A DNA stretch of 64,000 bases from Bacillus niameyensis (GTDB taxonomy: Bacteria; Bacillota; Bacilli; Bacillales; Bacillaceae_C): positions 1,617,622-1,681,621 of the forward strand of contig NZ_LN831197.1 of NCBI RefSeq assembly GCF_001375535.1, given 5' to 3'. Position 1 is the first letter of the stretch. Every line of letters starts with the position of its first letter. Positions 43,358-52,935 of this stretch are shown piece after piece. The translations under genes and the position numbers were made by a program. The notes beneath the pieces are model-generated. The model saw only the letters and a list, made by a program, of their open reading frames with translations, was not told the origin of the DNA and ran no database searches.

Positions 43358-43358
43358 T

Positions 43359-44351
43359 TTATTTTCCTCCTTCCGAAAGAGTAACAGGTTGTCCCGTTTG
43401 AGCAGATTTAACAGCTGCTTCTGCAACTTGAATAGCCATCAAAGCATCCTCCGCTGTAACAACTGGGTCTTCATTTCCTTGAATACATTGGACAAAATGT
43501 TCAAATTGACGCTCATATGGATCCTTGTGCATCATGCTCTTTGGAATAGGAGCACTTTCAGTATTAGGTGAACGAAGCTTTACAGTTAACGGAAAACTTT
43601 GATCATAGTCATATGTAATCATCCCTTTATCACCAGTAAGTTCAAAGGATGCTTGGAATTTTGGTTCTGCCCAAGACAATTCAACATATGCAATGGTTCC
43701 ATCATTCATTTTCAATGTTGCAAAACCATATTCCATATTCCCAGCTTCTTCGCTGCTATGTTTTACCTTTTTAGCCATAACTCTTTTTACTCCGCCAAAT
43801 GTCCAGCATAACCAATCGAATTCGTGTGTCCCAAGATCAAGGAACAAACCACCGCTTCTTGATTCATCCGCATACCATGTTCTTTCACTTGGATATGGAA
43901 CACCTCTAATGAGTCTGATAACACCTGGGTTTCCAATCAAGCCATTTTTAACTTGTTCTCTTGCATTCGCATATTCTGGAAAAAAGCGAAGAGTATGACC
44001 AACGAGAAGTTGCACATTATTTTCCTTACATACATTGATCATCTCAATGGCTTCAGCACTTGTTAATGCTAACGGTTTTTCACAAATTACATGTTTTTTC
44101 GCATTAGCAGCCTTTTTTACTAATTCAACGTGTGTATCAGTAGGTGTACAAACATCAATTACTTGAACGTCTGTTGCTGTCAATAGCTCTTCAAGGCTAG
44201 TAAACGGTTGAACACCGTATTTTTCAGCTACCTTATTTAGTTTTTCACTATTTCTAGCAACTAGTCCAACAACAGTTACACCTTCAATTTTCTGCCATTT
44301 GTCCAAGTGCCTTTGTCCCAGTTTACCTGAACCGACTACTGCAATTTTCAT
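43359..44351 (-). CDS. Gfo/Idh/MocA-family oxidoreductase
   Basis: This 330-residue dehydrogenase has Rossmann motif VVGSGKLGQRH, catalytic Lys in CEKPLAL and SGGLFLDLGTHEFDWLCW in the C-terminal domain. The ATG at 44349-44351 is preceded by GAGGTGG 8 bases upstream. It is the first gene of the operon that ends at 40398. A weak cre-like site lies about 200 bases upstream, so carbon catabolite control is possible. Confidence 0.91.
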   Translation of the reverse strand: MKIAVVGSGKLGQRHLDKWQKIEGVTVVGLVARNSEKLNKVAEKYGVQPFTSLEELLTATDVQVIDVCTPTDTHVELVKKAANAKKHVICEKPLALTSAEAIEMINVCKENNVQLLVGHTLRFFPEYANAREQVKNGLIGNPGVIRLIRGVPYPSERTWYADESRSGGLFLDLGTHEFDWLCWTFGGVKRVMAKKVKHSSEEAGNMEYGFATLKMNDGTIAYVELSWAEPKFQASFELTGDKGMITYDYDQSFPLTVKLRSPNTESAPIPKSMMHKDPYERQFEHFVQCIQGNEDPVVTAEDALMAIQVAEAAVKSAQTGQPVTLSEGGK

Positions 44352-44730
44352 CAACAATACCACCTCACAAATTGATCATCTAGATCAGTTAATGAAAAGA
44401 CATGGGTTATCTTGCAATCTATTAGAACAACCAGCTCTTCTAGCCAATGTTACTACTCTCGCTTCATAATATTCAGATAAGATTTAATCGTACTTGGCTA
44501 GATGAAAAATTGACTTTAATGGTAATTAGTTGAAAATGCACACCTTCTAGTATGCGTTTCCATAAATATTTAGTTTTTTTCAGCCCCAGTGTCTTTACTA
44601 AGTTAAGAATATCATAAACTTCTAACTGTATCCAATATTTTATAGATAAACTCGATTTAAAGAAAAACATGTCATTTTAACTAAAAAAACTAACCTTAGT
44701 AGAGAGTGACAAACGTCTTTTTTAAAAGAA
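44352..44730. other. Leader region of the oxidoreductase operon; no gene
   Basis: This AT-rich stretch lies between the lutC terminator and the first oxidoreductase gene. At 44549-44562 the minus strand reads TGGAAACGCATACT, matching 12 of 14 positions of the CcpA cre consensus. No clear -35/-10 pair was found, and the short open frames here lack ribosome sites and protein character. Confidence 0.35.
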
Positions 44731-44746
44731 GGGGAAGAAATTCCCC
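44731..44746 (-). terminator. Terminator of lutABC
   Basis: A short stem GGGGAA-GAAA-TTCCCC abuts the lutC stop codon, followed on the minus strand by TTCTTTTAAAAAA. The T-tract is interrupted. Confidence 0.6.
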
Positions 44747-45451
44747 CTATAGATCCTCTACAACTATATAAGCAGCTTTTATAGGTCCATGTACCCCCAC
44801 TACTAGATTCATTTCAATATCAGCTGAATTACTTGGACCTGTTATAAAATTGATACAAGATGCTAAATGCTCACCATTTTGCGTCTTTTCCCTAATAATC
44901 CTCGCTGCCTGGGTCATTCGGGGAACTAATGAACTTTTTGGAACAATAATCACGGAATGAAGCGGCAAGAAGCTTACAGTTCTTCCTTTATCTTTACTAC
45001 TAAAAAGGACAACCGTTCCTGATTCAGCCAAGGTTATATCACTAATCGTTATTCCAATATTGGCCGTTTCCGCGAGTTTAATATTTTCTTCTCTTTTTGA
45101 ATAATCCCATTCATGTACTTCCCAGTGTTCATAAAGCTGTGGCGAAACTCCGTATTCGACAAAACGAGAGTCTTTCCAAGTGACGATCGGACCACCGCCA
45201 TAGCTAGAAACGATCTTTTGCACCGTAGCTGGTAATTCAGCTTTGTTCGTTTCTATTAAATCTGTATGAATATGCACACATTGTGCCTTCAAAACTTCTA
45301 ATAATTCATCTGGACTAGCCCCATTTAAGACACGATCTTGAGGATGATAGTTCCAATTTGGTCTTTGGAGTCCATTCTTGATTTGAGTTCGTCCAAGCCT
45401 ATTAGCAATTTTTTCTAAGAAGGCATCTCGATTTTGAATTGTCCCACTCAC
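44747..45451 (-). CDS. lutC: L-lactate utilization protein C (LUD domain)
   Basis: This 234-residue LutC-type subunit of the LutABC L-lactate dehydrogenase complex carries the LUD domain pattern: [27 protein letters not shown] and [20 protein letters not shown]. It starts with GTG, with the stop of lutB overlapping (GTGA), and AAGGAGG lies about 10 bases upstream. It is cytoplasmic and last in the lutA-lutB-lutC order, as in B. subtilis. Confidence 0.95.
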   Translation of the reverse strand: MSGTIQNRDAFLEKIANRLGRTQIKNGLQRPNWNYHPQDRVLNGASPDELLEVLKAQCVHIHTDLIETNKAELPATVQKIVSSYGGGPIVTWKDSRFVEYGVSPQLYEHWEVHEWDYSKREENIKLAETANIGITISDITLAESGTVVLFSSKDKGRTVSFLPLHSVIIVPKSSLVPRMTQAARIIREKTQNGEHLASCINFITGPSNSADIEMNLVVGVHGPIKAAYIVVEDL

Positions 45452-46881
45452 CGGTTTTTCGCCTCCTTTTCATGCTCCTTAAACCAGTCCCTAAATCTCG
45501 TTTTATTAGGTGCTGGAAAATCACGCACATCTGTCCAAGCTTTTAAAGGACCAACACCTTTTTTAATCTTGTGATCTTCTGTAAAAGGATTTAAAGCCGT
45601 CGGCGCCATTTTAGAAGCCATTTTATATAAGGATGGTGAAGCAGCCCCAAAACCAAATGCCTTCATCATTAATTTTTCGGAAATTGGTGCTCTCCCCTCT
45701 TTCTCAACGATCTCTTGCCGGTGTTTATGCAACAGTTCGTGTAGCGGAATTTTTACCGGGCAAGCTTCTGTACAAGCCCCACATAATGTTGAGGCATAAG
45801 GAAGCTCTTTAAAATCATCATAACCACCAAGTAAAGGAGAAAGAACTGCCCCTACAGGCCCTGAGTAAATAGAGCCATATGAATGCCCGCCAACATGACG
45901 ATAAACTGGGCATACATTGACACAGGCTGCACAACGAATACATTGTAAGATGGATTGGAATTCTCCACCTAAAATATTCGATCTTCCATTATCAACAATG
46001 ACTAGATGGAATTCCTCCGGTCCATCGACGTCACCCTCATCTTGCGCACCAGTAAGCACAGTAATGTAGCTTGTTAATTTTTGACCGACAGCACTTCGGG
46101 TCAGCAAACTTACAAGTACTTCCATCTCCTCAAAGGTCGGTACAAGTCTTTCCATTCCCATAACAGTAATTTGTGTTTTCGGTAGCGCTGCAACAAGATC
46201 TGCATTCCCCTCATTCGTAACAAGACAAATCGAACCTGTTTCAGCAACAGCAAAATTACAGCCAGTTATCCCAATGTCAGCAGTCATGTATTCATGTCTA
46301 AGCATCTCACGGGCATGTAAAGCTAACTCCTCAGGTTTTTCTGTATGTTGATACTGATGCTTTGCAGCAAATACATCGCGAATCTGCTCTTTATTTTTAT
46401 GTAGAGCTGGTGCAACGATGTGGGATGGTGGATCATGGTCATCAACTTGTAAAATATATTCTCCTAGATCCGTTTCAATGACTTCGCAGCCCGCTTCTTC
46501 TAAGCAAGCATTCATGTTTATTTCTTCTGTGACCATCGACTTGGACTTTACAATTTTTCTAGCATTCTTTTTTTCTGCAACTTCTTTTATATAACGATTA
46601 GCTTCTTCAGGTGTTTCCGCAAAGAAAACATGACCACCGTGTTTTGCTACATTTTCACTAAGTTGATATAAATAGAAATCAAGATTTTCTAATACGTGTT
46701 GGCGGATTTCTTCACCATGTGACCGCCATTCCTCCCAATTTCCCAATTCCTCCGCTGCATCAAGCCGCTTGTTTCGTAATCTCTCTTGGGCACTAGAGAC
46801 AGCATTTCTCATAAAAGAATCATGAAGACCTTGATCGACACGGTGTTTGAAATCTTCAGTTCCAATCTTCATTGGCATCAT
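45448..46881 (-). CDS. lutB: L-lactate utilization iron-sulfur protein B
   Basis: This 477-residue protein combines an N-terminal LUD-type domain (about 60-290) with two [4Fe-4S] ferredoxin motifs, [12 protein letters not shown] and [11 protein letters not shown]-terminal Trp-rich tail ends [12 protein letters not shown]. It transfers electrons from lactate oxidation together with LutA and LutC. The start ATG follows AAGGAGGG. It sits 12 bases after lutA and overlaps lutC. Confidence 0.96.
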   Translation of the reverse strand: MMPMKIGTEDFKHRVDQGLHDSFMRNAVSSAQERLRNKRLDAAEELGNWEEWRSHGEEIRQHVLENLDFYLYQLSENVAKHGGHVFFAETPEEANRYIKEVAEKKNARKIVKSKSMVTEEINMNACLEEAGCEVIETDLGEYILQVDDHDPPSHIVAPALHKNKEQIRDVFAAKHQYQHTEKPEELALHAREMLRHEYMTADIGITGCNFAVAETGSICLVTNEGNADLVAALPKTQITVMGMERLVPTFEEMEVLVSLLTRSAVGQKLTSYITVLTGAQDEGDVDGPEEFHLVIVDNGRSNILGGEFQSILQCIRCAACVNVCPVYRHVGGHSYGSIYSGPVGAVLSPLLGGYDDFKELPYASTLCGACTEACPVKIPLHELLHKHRQEIVEKEGRAPISEKLMMKAFGFGAASPSLYKMASKMAPTALNPFTEDHKIKKGVGPLKAWTDVRDFPAPNKTRFRDWFKEHEKEAKNR

Positions 46882-46893
46882 TTATCCCTCCTT

Positions 46894-47613
46894 TTATTCC
46901 CGACTATTTAAAACTTCAGCGATATGCATCACTCTAATTGGTTTGCCTTTTCGATCAATTCTTCCGCCGATATTCATAAGGCAACCACAATCTGCTCCAA
47001 TTAATATTTCCGAGTCAGTTTCTTCAACATTTTGTACTTTTTCATCAACCATTTGTTCAGATATAGAAGACATCTTCACTGAAAAGGTACCACCGAAACC
47101 ACAGCAATTATGTTTACCAGGCAGTTCGGTATATTGAAGACCTTTTACGTTTTTCAACAGTTTCATAGGCGCCTCTTTAACACCTAGTAATCTAGTCATA
47201 TGACAGGAAGTATGAAAGGTAGCTTTTGCTTCTAGCTTTGCACCAACATCCTCTACTTTTAAAACATCCACGATAAACTGTGTTAATTCATAAGTTTTAT
47301 CTGCTAGACTTTTTGCTTTTGGCTCCCATACAGGGTCCCCTGTGAACAGATGAGGATATTCGTGAAACATATAAGCACATGAGCCTGAAGGACAGACGAC
47401 ATATTCAGCATCTTCGAAGGCTTTTATCATTTTTTTCATTGCTTCTTTTGACTCTTTAACATAGCCACTATTATAGGATGGCTGTCCGCAACACACTTGC
47501 GATTCAGGAAATGAAACTTCACACCCAAGATTTTCTAGTAGCTCAACTGTATCCTTGCCTACATTACTATTGAACATATCGATTAGGCATGTTGCGAAAA
47601 GTGCAACTTTCAT
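46894..47613 (-). CDS. lutA: L-lactate utilization protein A (CCG domain)
   Basis: This 239-residue protein has two cysteine-rich CCG domains: [12 protein letters not shown] in the first and [14 protein letters not shown] in the second, with additional SCHMTRL and GADCGCLMN. These bind a [4Fe-4S] or heterodisulfide-reductase-like cluster. The start is taken at the ATG of 47611-47613 because AAAGGG lies 9 bases upstream and directly touches the alternative ATG at 47622. No lactate permease or LutR gene is adjacent. Confidence 0.95.
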   Translation of the reverse strand: MKVALFATCLIDMFNSNVGKDTVELLENLGCEVSFPESQVCCGQPSYNSGYVKESKEAMKKMIKAFEDAEYVVCPSGSCAYMFHEYPHLFTGDPVWEPKAKSLADKTYELTQFIVDVLKVEDVGAKLEAKATFHTSCHMTRLLGVKEAPMKLLKNVKGLQYTELPGKHNCCGFGGTFSVKMSSISEQMVDEKVQNVEETDSEILIGADCGCLMNIGGRIDRKGKPIRVMHIAEVLNSRE

Positions 47614-47812
47614 TCGGCCCATCCCTTTCTTATAAAGACTTACTCACTGTTATCATAAATATAATTAATAGCTAGCTAAATTATATCACTTTTCAGTAGA
47701 TTGTTACCGTTAACCTAAATATTTCTTCTGATTTTTTATCATTATTAACTAGTTACAATGATTTAGCAAATTTGTTAAGGTACTTACTGGATGCAAAAAA
47801 AAGTACCAGATC

Positions 47813-47830
47813 TATATTAGAAACTGGTAC
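47813..47830 (-). terminator. Terminator of the GH95 gene
   Basis: Stem GTACCAG/CTGGTAC (47813-47819 and 47824-47830) is followed on the minus strand by a run of eight T. It lies about 36 bases past the GH95 stop. Confidence 0.75.
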
Positions 47831-47865
47831 CTCATATTTCTTAAAACGAACTATATCGAAGATAC

Positions 47866-50232
47866 TCACGCAAAATCAAAAATATACTTTTGTCCGCGTA
47901 CCATCGTGACTGAAACTAATCCATCAACTGGTGATATTCTTTCTTCTTCCATATTTTCTTTATGAACAATTACAGTTTGGTCCGTTTTCAAAACAAAAGC
48001 ATTACCCGTTAGACACGACACTTCCAATCTATTCATCTGCATTTTTTCCCAAGTTAGGCCTACCTCAAAACCGCCACGAACTCGAATACCTGTAATAGAT
48101 CCTTGCGTCCATGTAGATGGAAGTGCAGGTAATAATTCAATATATCCTTTATGCGATTGAACGAGCATTTCAGCAACTCCTGCTGTATAGCTAAAATTCC
48201 CATCAATTTGAAAAGGTGGATGTGCTCCGAATAGATTAGGATATAAGCCACCGCCAACCATCTGCTCTTTTCCACTGGAAACAATTTGGAAAAGTTGACT
48301 AAATAAGGCGTTCACTCGCTCTCCATCTTTCAACCTTGCCCATAAGCAAATCTTCCATCCGAGACTCCAACCAGTCCCTGCATCCCCTCGCCTGTTTAGA
48401 GTTTGCCTTACTGCATCAAGTAATGGGCCATCTATAATATGATTACTAGGATAGACACCGTACAATTGAGAAACATGCCGATGATGTATTTCCACATCTT
48501 CATAATCTTTTAACCACTCTTGGAGCTGACCGTACTTCCCGATTTGTAGTGGATGGAGGCGTTCCCGAGCTGTTCGTACTTCTTGAATCAACTCGTCCTC
48601 CACATTGAGAACATCAGTTGCCTTAAGGAAATTAGTAAATAAATCCCAAATGATCTCCAGATCCATTGTCGCAGCCTTAGTGACCGAGCCTATTTTTCCA
48701 TCTTCCGTCCGAAACAAGTGCTCAGGTGAAGTCGAGGGAGAAGTAATCAAATAACCATTTTCATCCTCGATCAGCCAATCTAAACAAAACTCTGCAGACC
48801 CTTTTATAATCGGATAAACTTCGGCCAGATAGTCCCGATCTAGTGAATATTCATAGTGTTCCCACATATGTCGAGTCAACCATGGACCAGACATTGGCCA
48901 AAATGCCCAAACCGGATCCCCGTGGCGTTCACCGCCAACTGGATCAGCGTGTCGCCATATATCCGTATTATGATGGGCGGTCCATCCCTTCAAACGATAG
49001 CGACTATTTACCATTTTTGATCCCGAAACAGACAATTCCTTAACCGCTTTCAATAGTGGTTGATGGCACTCTGCTAGGTTTGTCACCTCAGCTGGCCAGT
49101 AATTCATTTCCGTATTAATGTTTAACGTATAATTCGATGACCAAGGTGCCCTTGTCTGATTATTCCATATTCCTTGGAGATTGGCCGGTTGTGTTCCTGA
49201 ACGAGAAGATGAGATTAATAAATAGCGACCATACTGGAATAATAGTGCTGCCATATTAAGATCATTCGAACCATATTTAACAACTCTCTCATCCGTATCA
49301 AGATTTTCTAATTGCTTTGGGTTTTTTAATGAAAAGTGTACACGTTTAAAAAGTTGCTGATAATCTTGTATATGACTTTCTTTCAACTGCTCATAGGAAA
49401 TACTCTTTGCTTTTGAAAGTATGTCACCATTTTGTTTTGTTAATATTTTAAAATCTTTATCTGGTAACTGATCAAATCCTTGGAAAGATGTGGCAACAGA
49501 AAGATAAAGAATGACTTCCGTTGCATTTTGGATCGAGAGTTTCCCACCATGAGACTGTATTTGTCCACTTTTTACTGTTACAGCTAACCTGCCTTCAAAA
49601 TGGATAGCCTTTGTTACTTCAAAATCTCCATAAATTATCGGCTCTTTATCTTCAAAAAAGTAATTAGGTGCGCAATATTCCGGACAAATTCCTTGTATGT
49701 TAATTTCTTCATGAGTATTTGAGCTCTTTGATTTTAGTGGGCTATCGAGTGATACTTCAAGATTTAAGTGATTTTCTTCGGAACTTGTCATTTTGACTAC
49801 GAGTACTTGGTTTGGATTTGAAATAAAGGCTTCTCTTGAATATTCTACTTTTCCAATAGAATATTTTACTGAGGATATTGCCTTTTCAATATCTAATTGA
49901 CGTTGATATGTATGTGCCAATTGGCCATGTAAATGTTGGATCGTTAAATTCCCCAATGGCACATATGCCTGGGTATAGGAACCGAACATATTTTTCGTTT
50001 CATCAATTGCTTCCTCATATTTCTCCTCGTCAATCAATTTCCTAACCTTACTTAGAGATTCACGATCATCGTACTGCTTTCGTTCTGGTGGACCCGACCA
50101 TAAAGTGTCCTCGTTTAATTGGAAACGCTCAACTTCTATCCCACCAAAATGCATCGCGCCTATTCTTCCGTTACCAAGTGGTAAAGCCTCAGTCCAGGTC
50201 GTTGCTGGTTTTTTGTATGATAAAAGATTCAT
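47866..50232 (-). CDS. GH95 glycoside hydrolase (probable alpha-L-fucosidase)
   Basis: This 788-residue enzyme has the GH95 layout. An N-terminal beta domain opens with EALPLGNGRIGAMHFGG and ERFQLNEDTLWSGPP. An (alpha/alpha)6 barrel follows with NLQGIWN (351-357) and NINTEMNYWPAE (371-382), and the acid-region motif TSPEH lies near 501-505. No signal peptide is present, so it acts in the cytoplasm. GH95 members release alpha-1,2-linked L-fucose, and a few release L-galactose. It is the leftmost gene of the polysaccharide locus and has its own terminator. Confidence 0.92.
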   Translation of the reverse strand: MNLLSYKKPATTWTEALPLGNGRIGAMHFGGIEVERFQLNEDTLWSGPPERKQYDDRESLSKVRKLIDEEKYEEAIDETKNMFGSYTQAYVPLGNLTIQHLHGQLAHTYQRQLDIEKAISSVKYSIGKVEYSREAFISNPNQVLVVKMTSSEENHLNLEVSLDSPLKSKSSNTHEEINIQGICPEYCAPNYFFEDKEPIIYGDFEVTKAIHFEGRLAVTVKSGQIQSHGGKLSIQNATEVILYLSVATSFQGFDQLPDKDFKILTKQNGDILSKAKSISYEQLKESHIQDYQQLFKRVHFSLKNPKQLENLDTDERVVKYGSNDLNMAALLFQYGRYLLISSSRSGTQPANLQGIWNNQTRAPWSSNYTLNINTEMNYWPAEVTNLAECHQPLLKAVKELSVSGSKMVNSRYRLKGWTAHHNTDIWRHADPVGGERHGDPVWAFWPMSGPWLTRHMWEHYEYSLDRDYLAEVYPIIKGSAEFCLDWLIEDENGYLITSPSTSPEHLFRTEDGKIGSVTKAATMDLEIIWDLFTNFLKATDVLNVEDELIQEVRTARERLHPLQIGKYGQLQEWLKDYEDVEIHHRHVSQLYGVYPSNHIIDGPLLDAVRQTLNRRGDAGTGWSLGWKICLWARLKDGERVNALFSQLFQIVSSGKEQMVGGGLYPNLFGAHPPFQIDGNFSYTAGVAEMLVQSHKGYIELLPALPSTWTQGSITGIRVRGGFEVGLTWEKMQMNRLEVSCLTGNAFVLKTDQTVIVHKENMEEERISPVDGLVSVTMVRGQKYIFDFA

Positions 50233-50474
50233 TTTATAATTTCACATCCATTTTTATAAACTATATTTATGATAACCTTTTTGAAATAACAATCAATTTA
50301 AACAGTTGCTAAGTAAATGATTGCTGAATAACCAGTACCCTACCACACATCTGACCATACAGAAATCGAATATATTAGGGATATTTTTTCCAACAACGTC
50401 CATTTAAAAAAGGGATTTAAGAAACCATCATACTGAAATTAGTAGCATGTATTTATGTCTTCTTATACCAAAAA
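50233..50474. other. Upstream region of the GH95 gene; no gene
   Basis: This AT-rich stretch presumably contains the GH95 promoter. No consensus pair or cre site stood out. Confidence 0.35.
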
Positions 50475-50508
50475 GAACAGGGAGCATTTTGATCAAAATT
50501 CCCTGTTC
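50475..50508 (-). terminator. Terminator of the GH35 gene
   Basis: Stem GAACAGGGA/TCCCTGTTC (50475-50483 and 50500-50508) encloses the perfect palindrome ATTTTGATCAAAAT and is followed by T5 on the minus strand. Confidence 0.85.
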
Positions 50509-50534
50509 CTACGTTAAATTCCTATATTTTTCTA

Positions 50535-52283
50535 TTATCCTAGCACTGGTGTATCCTTAAAGCTCACACTATTTTGATGCTTATGCAATTCTAAAATAAT
50601 GATCTCGTTTTCTCCTTCGCGAAGGAATGGAGCTGGCACATAGAGTGTTTGTTGTGGACCAATCTCCCAATAACGTCCAAGATTATGCCCGTTTACAAAC
50701 ACTACACCTTTTGACCAGTTTGAAACGTCAATGAAAGTATCTGCAACTTCATCGATGTGTAAGGTTCCACGGTGAAAATATGGATGATCTTCCTTTACAT
50801 TTGCATCCGTTGCAAACGGAACGGCACTTAAATCATTCAATGGTAGAGTGTATGCTGTCCATCCAAACAAAAACTGATTCCACAGCCTTACTCCTTCTGT
50901 AATTCCTTTAAAATCAACTAGGAAAGGACCGTAGTTAATTCTTCCCATATTCTCAACAATAATTTGTAACTTTGTTTCTTCTTCTGTAATATCGACATCG
51001 AGATGTGCACTACCGCTAATCCGATCGACTAATCCAACAAATTCCCCATTTAAATAGACTTGCCCACGATCATGAACATCTTGGACTGTTAATCTTTGTC
51101 TACCATAGGCACCCTTGATGGTAGTTTCGTAGACGATAAAACCATAGCCTTGTCCATATTCTTCCATCGTTAATGGTGCAGGGCTAGTTTGTGGTTTCGA
51201 AATATGCTCTAATGTTTCTAAAAGAGCTGCCCTTTCAGTAAATTGAACCTCACCATAGCTCTTTTTAGGAAGTGGTTCAGGCAATTTCATTTCTGGTAAT
51301 TCATCGTATTTTTCTATTGCTTTTCTTACAGCAAATAACTTATCCGTTACTTCTCCCGATTCTGTCAACAATGCATCATAATCGTAGCTTGTAATTGTTG
51401 GCTGATAAATCGCTTCATTATGGTTCGCCCCGTTGTAAAAACCGAAATTCGTTCCACCATGTGCCATGTAAAAATTTACGGAACCGTTTTGCTCTAAAAT
51501 TTCTTCCAAGGATTCGACAACGCTTTCAGCCGAGCGAGTATGGTGATCTTCTCCCCAGTGGTCGAACCAACCGTGCCAGAATTCCAGACACATGACAGGT
51601 GCATCAGGTTGAACTTTTTTAAGCGCGGCGAATGCATCAAGCCCGCGAGAACCAAAATTAGCCGTTTCCAAAACACCATCGATCATGCCACCGCTAAACA
51701 TACTAGTAGCAGGCCCGTCAGATGTGAATAATAATGTATCCCCCGCTCTTCTCTTAAGATCATCGCGCATGTACTCCAAGTACTGCTTATCATTACCAAA
51801 ACTTCCGTATTCGTTTTCAATTTGTAAAGCAATAATAGGTCCACCATTGGAACTTAAAAGCGGATTCAATTGTTCAAATAACGCATCAAAATAAGCATCG
51901 ACTTTATCTAAATAAGGCTGATTAAAACAGCGTAGTTTAATATTTGGAACCGTCATTAACCAATAAGGAAATCCACCGAATTCCCACTCAGCACAAATAT
52001 ACGGACCAGGTCTTACAATGACATGAAGACCCACTTTTTCAGCTGTTTTTACAAAACTGGCAATATCCGCTATTCCATCAAAATTAAACTGTCCTTCTTC
52101 CGGTTCGTGAATATTCCAAGCTACATATGTTTCAACTGTGTTTAAACCTGCTGCCTTTAATTTCAAAAGACGGTCTTCCCAGTACTCTGGAACTGTACGG
52201 AAATAGTGCATCGCACCGCTCAAAAGCCTAATTTCCTCTCCATCTAATAGAAAGGACTTTTCGTTGTACGTTAATTTTGGCAT
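50535..52283 (-). CDS. GH35 beta-galactosidase
   Basis: This is a 582-residue cytoplasmic enzyme without signal peptide. The catalytic TIM barrel spans about 1-320 and opens LLSGAMHYFRTVPEYWEDRL. The acid/base is predicted as Glu158 in QIENEYGS and the nucleophile as Glu234 in CLEFWHGWFDHWG. Two beta-sandwich jelly-roll domains follow (about 375-570), ending VNGHNLGRYWEIGPQQTLYVP. It removes terminal beta-galactose from oligosaccharides. Its promoter carries a strong cre site and an inverted repeat, so carbon catabolite repression is likely. Confidence 0.95.
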   Translation of the reverse strand: MPKLTYNEKSFLLDGEEIRLLSGAMHYFRTVPEYWEDRLLKLKAAGLNTVETYVAWNIHEPEEGQFNFDGIADIASFVKTAEKVGLHVIVRPGPYICAEWEFGGFPYWLMTVPNIKLRCFNQPYLDKVDAYFDALFEQLNPLLSSNGGPIIALQIENEYGSFGNDKQYLEYMRDDLKRRAGDTLLFTSDGPATSMFSGGMIDGVLETANFGSRGLDAFAALKKVQPDAPVMCLEFWHGWFDHWGEDHHTRSAESVVESLEEILEQNGSVNFYMAHGGTNFGFYNGANHNEAIYQPTITSYDYDALLTESGEVTDKLFAVRKAIEKYDELPEMKLPEPLPKKSYGEVQFTERAALLETLEHISKPQTSPAPLTMEEYGQGYGFIVYETTIKGAYGRQRLTVQDVHDRGQVYLNGEFVGLVDRISGSAHLDVDITEEETKLQIIVENMGRINYGPFLVDFKGITEGVRLWNQFLFGWTAYTLPLNDLSAVPFATDANVKEDHPYFHRGTLHIDEVADTFIDVSNWSKGVVFVNGHNLGRYWEIGPQQTLYVPAPFLREGENEIIILELHKHQNSVSFKDTPVLG

Positions 52284-52321
52284 GTTTTCACCTCTACTAA
52301 AGTATAATTAATTCCATCTCT

Positions 52322-52350
52322 ACCATAATCGAAAAATCCGATATTGTCAC
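52322..52350 (-). promoter_or_regulatory. Promoter of the GH35 gene
   Basis: On the minus strand GTGACA (52345-52350) and TATGGT (52322-52327) are spaced by 17 bases, about 40 bases upstream of the start codon. Confidence 0.5.
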
Positions 52351-52355
52351 GGATT
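52335..52355 (-). promoter_or_regulatory. Inverted repeat overlapping the GH35 promoter
   Basis: AATCCG-N9-CGGATT overlaps the -35 and spacer. Its placement suits a specific repressor or activator of the locus; the regulator is unknown. Confidence 0.4.
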
Positions 52356-52358
52356 ATG

Positions 52359-52372
52359 TGAAAGCGTTCCCT
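52359..52372. promoter_or_regulatory. CcpA cre site upstream of GH35
   Basis: TGAAAGCGTTCCCT matches 13 of 14 positions of the cre consensus TGWAARCGYTWNCW and lies just upstream of the GH35 -35 element. Confidence 0.65.
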
Positions 52373-52426
52373 ATGGAAGTTATTAGTAGTTATCATTCAC
52401 GCTAAAATTTTCTTATAAGAGTTTGA

Positions 52427-52633
52427 ATAATTGATGATTATATATGGTATGGTCCAACTGATGAACACAAACTTCCTTTGCTTGAAGCTTGCATAAAAAA
52501 TATGCGATACATCCATCTTCAAAGAAATAATTTGTGTTTGAGCGAATATCTTCTGACCAAATTCCTAACTACTGGTTCGTCCATAGTTAATCAATTTAAA
52601 ACCAAACCATCAAAATACATCATGAACAAGTAG
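52427..52633 (+). pseudogene. Possible remnant of a decayed coding sequence
   Basis: Within a 560-base gene-free stretch this frame stays open for 68 codons with protein-like composition (IWYGPTDEHKLPLLEAC, later MRYIHLQRN, then CLSEYLLTKF). It has no ribosome site or good start. On the minus strand near 52700-52850 a second short open stretch contains GVIKWIQIVDRERQ. I cannot assign either to a family. The region 52634-52935 holds no intact gene. Confidence 0.25.
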
Positions 52634-52935
52634 TTTCAATCAGGAGATCAGGGCCAATTAACAGGATATAAAACTAGATTCGTTTTATTATTGATTATAG
52701 TCTTTTCGGTAAATCTTCCTCTCGTATTAACCAAAGTAAGTATCTTTAGTTAAGCGAACGAGGCATTGCCTCTCCCGGTCAACAATTTGAATCCACTTAA
52801 TCACACCTAACTGATCTTCAAACTTTCCTCTCCCCCTTTTTTAATATGTTTACTATTGTTAAGCGGGCTCATTAGGAATAATTTAAGTAAATAGTAAAAT
52901 TCTATAAATCTCAATACTGTTTTTTGACATGTGCT

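Noticed and set aside
44473-44670. 65-codon minus-strand frame in the gap before the oxidoreductase operon
   Set aside because: No ribosome site, skewed AT-driven composition and no recognisable motif.
47703-47714. GTTACCGTTAAC as operator upstream of lutA
   Set aside because: Only the outer four bases are symmetric and the distance to a promoter is unclear.
52760-52772. Perfect palindrome GAGGCATTGCCTC
   Set aside because: Short, with no T-run and no neighbouring promoter. It lies in decayed sequence, so no function is called.
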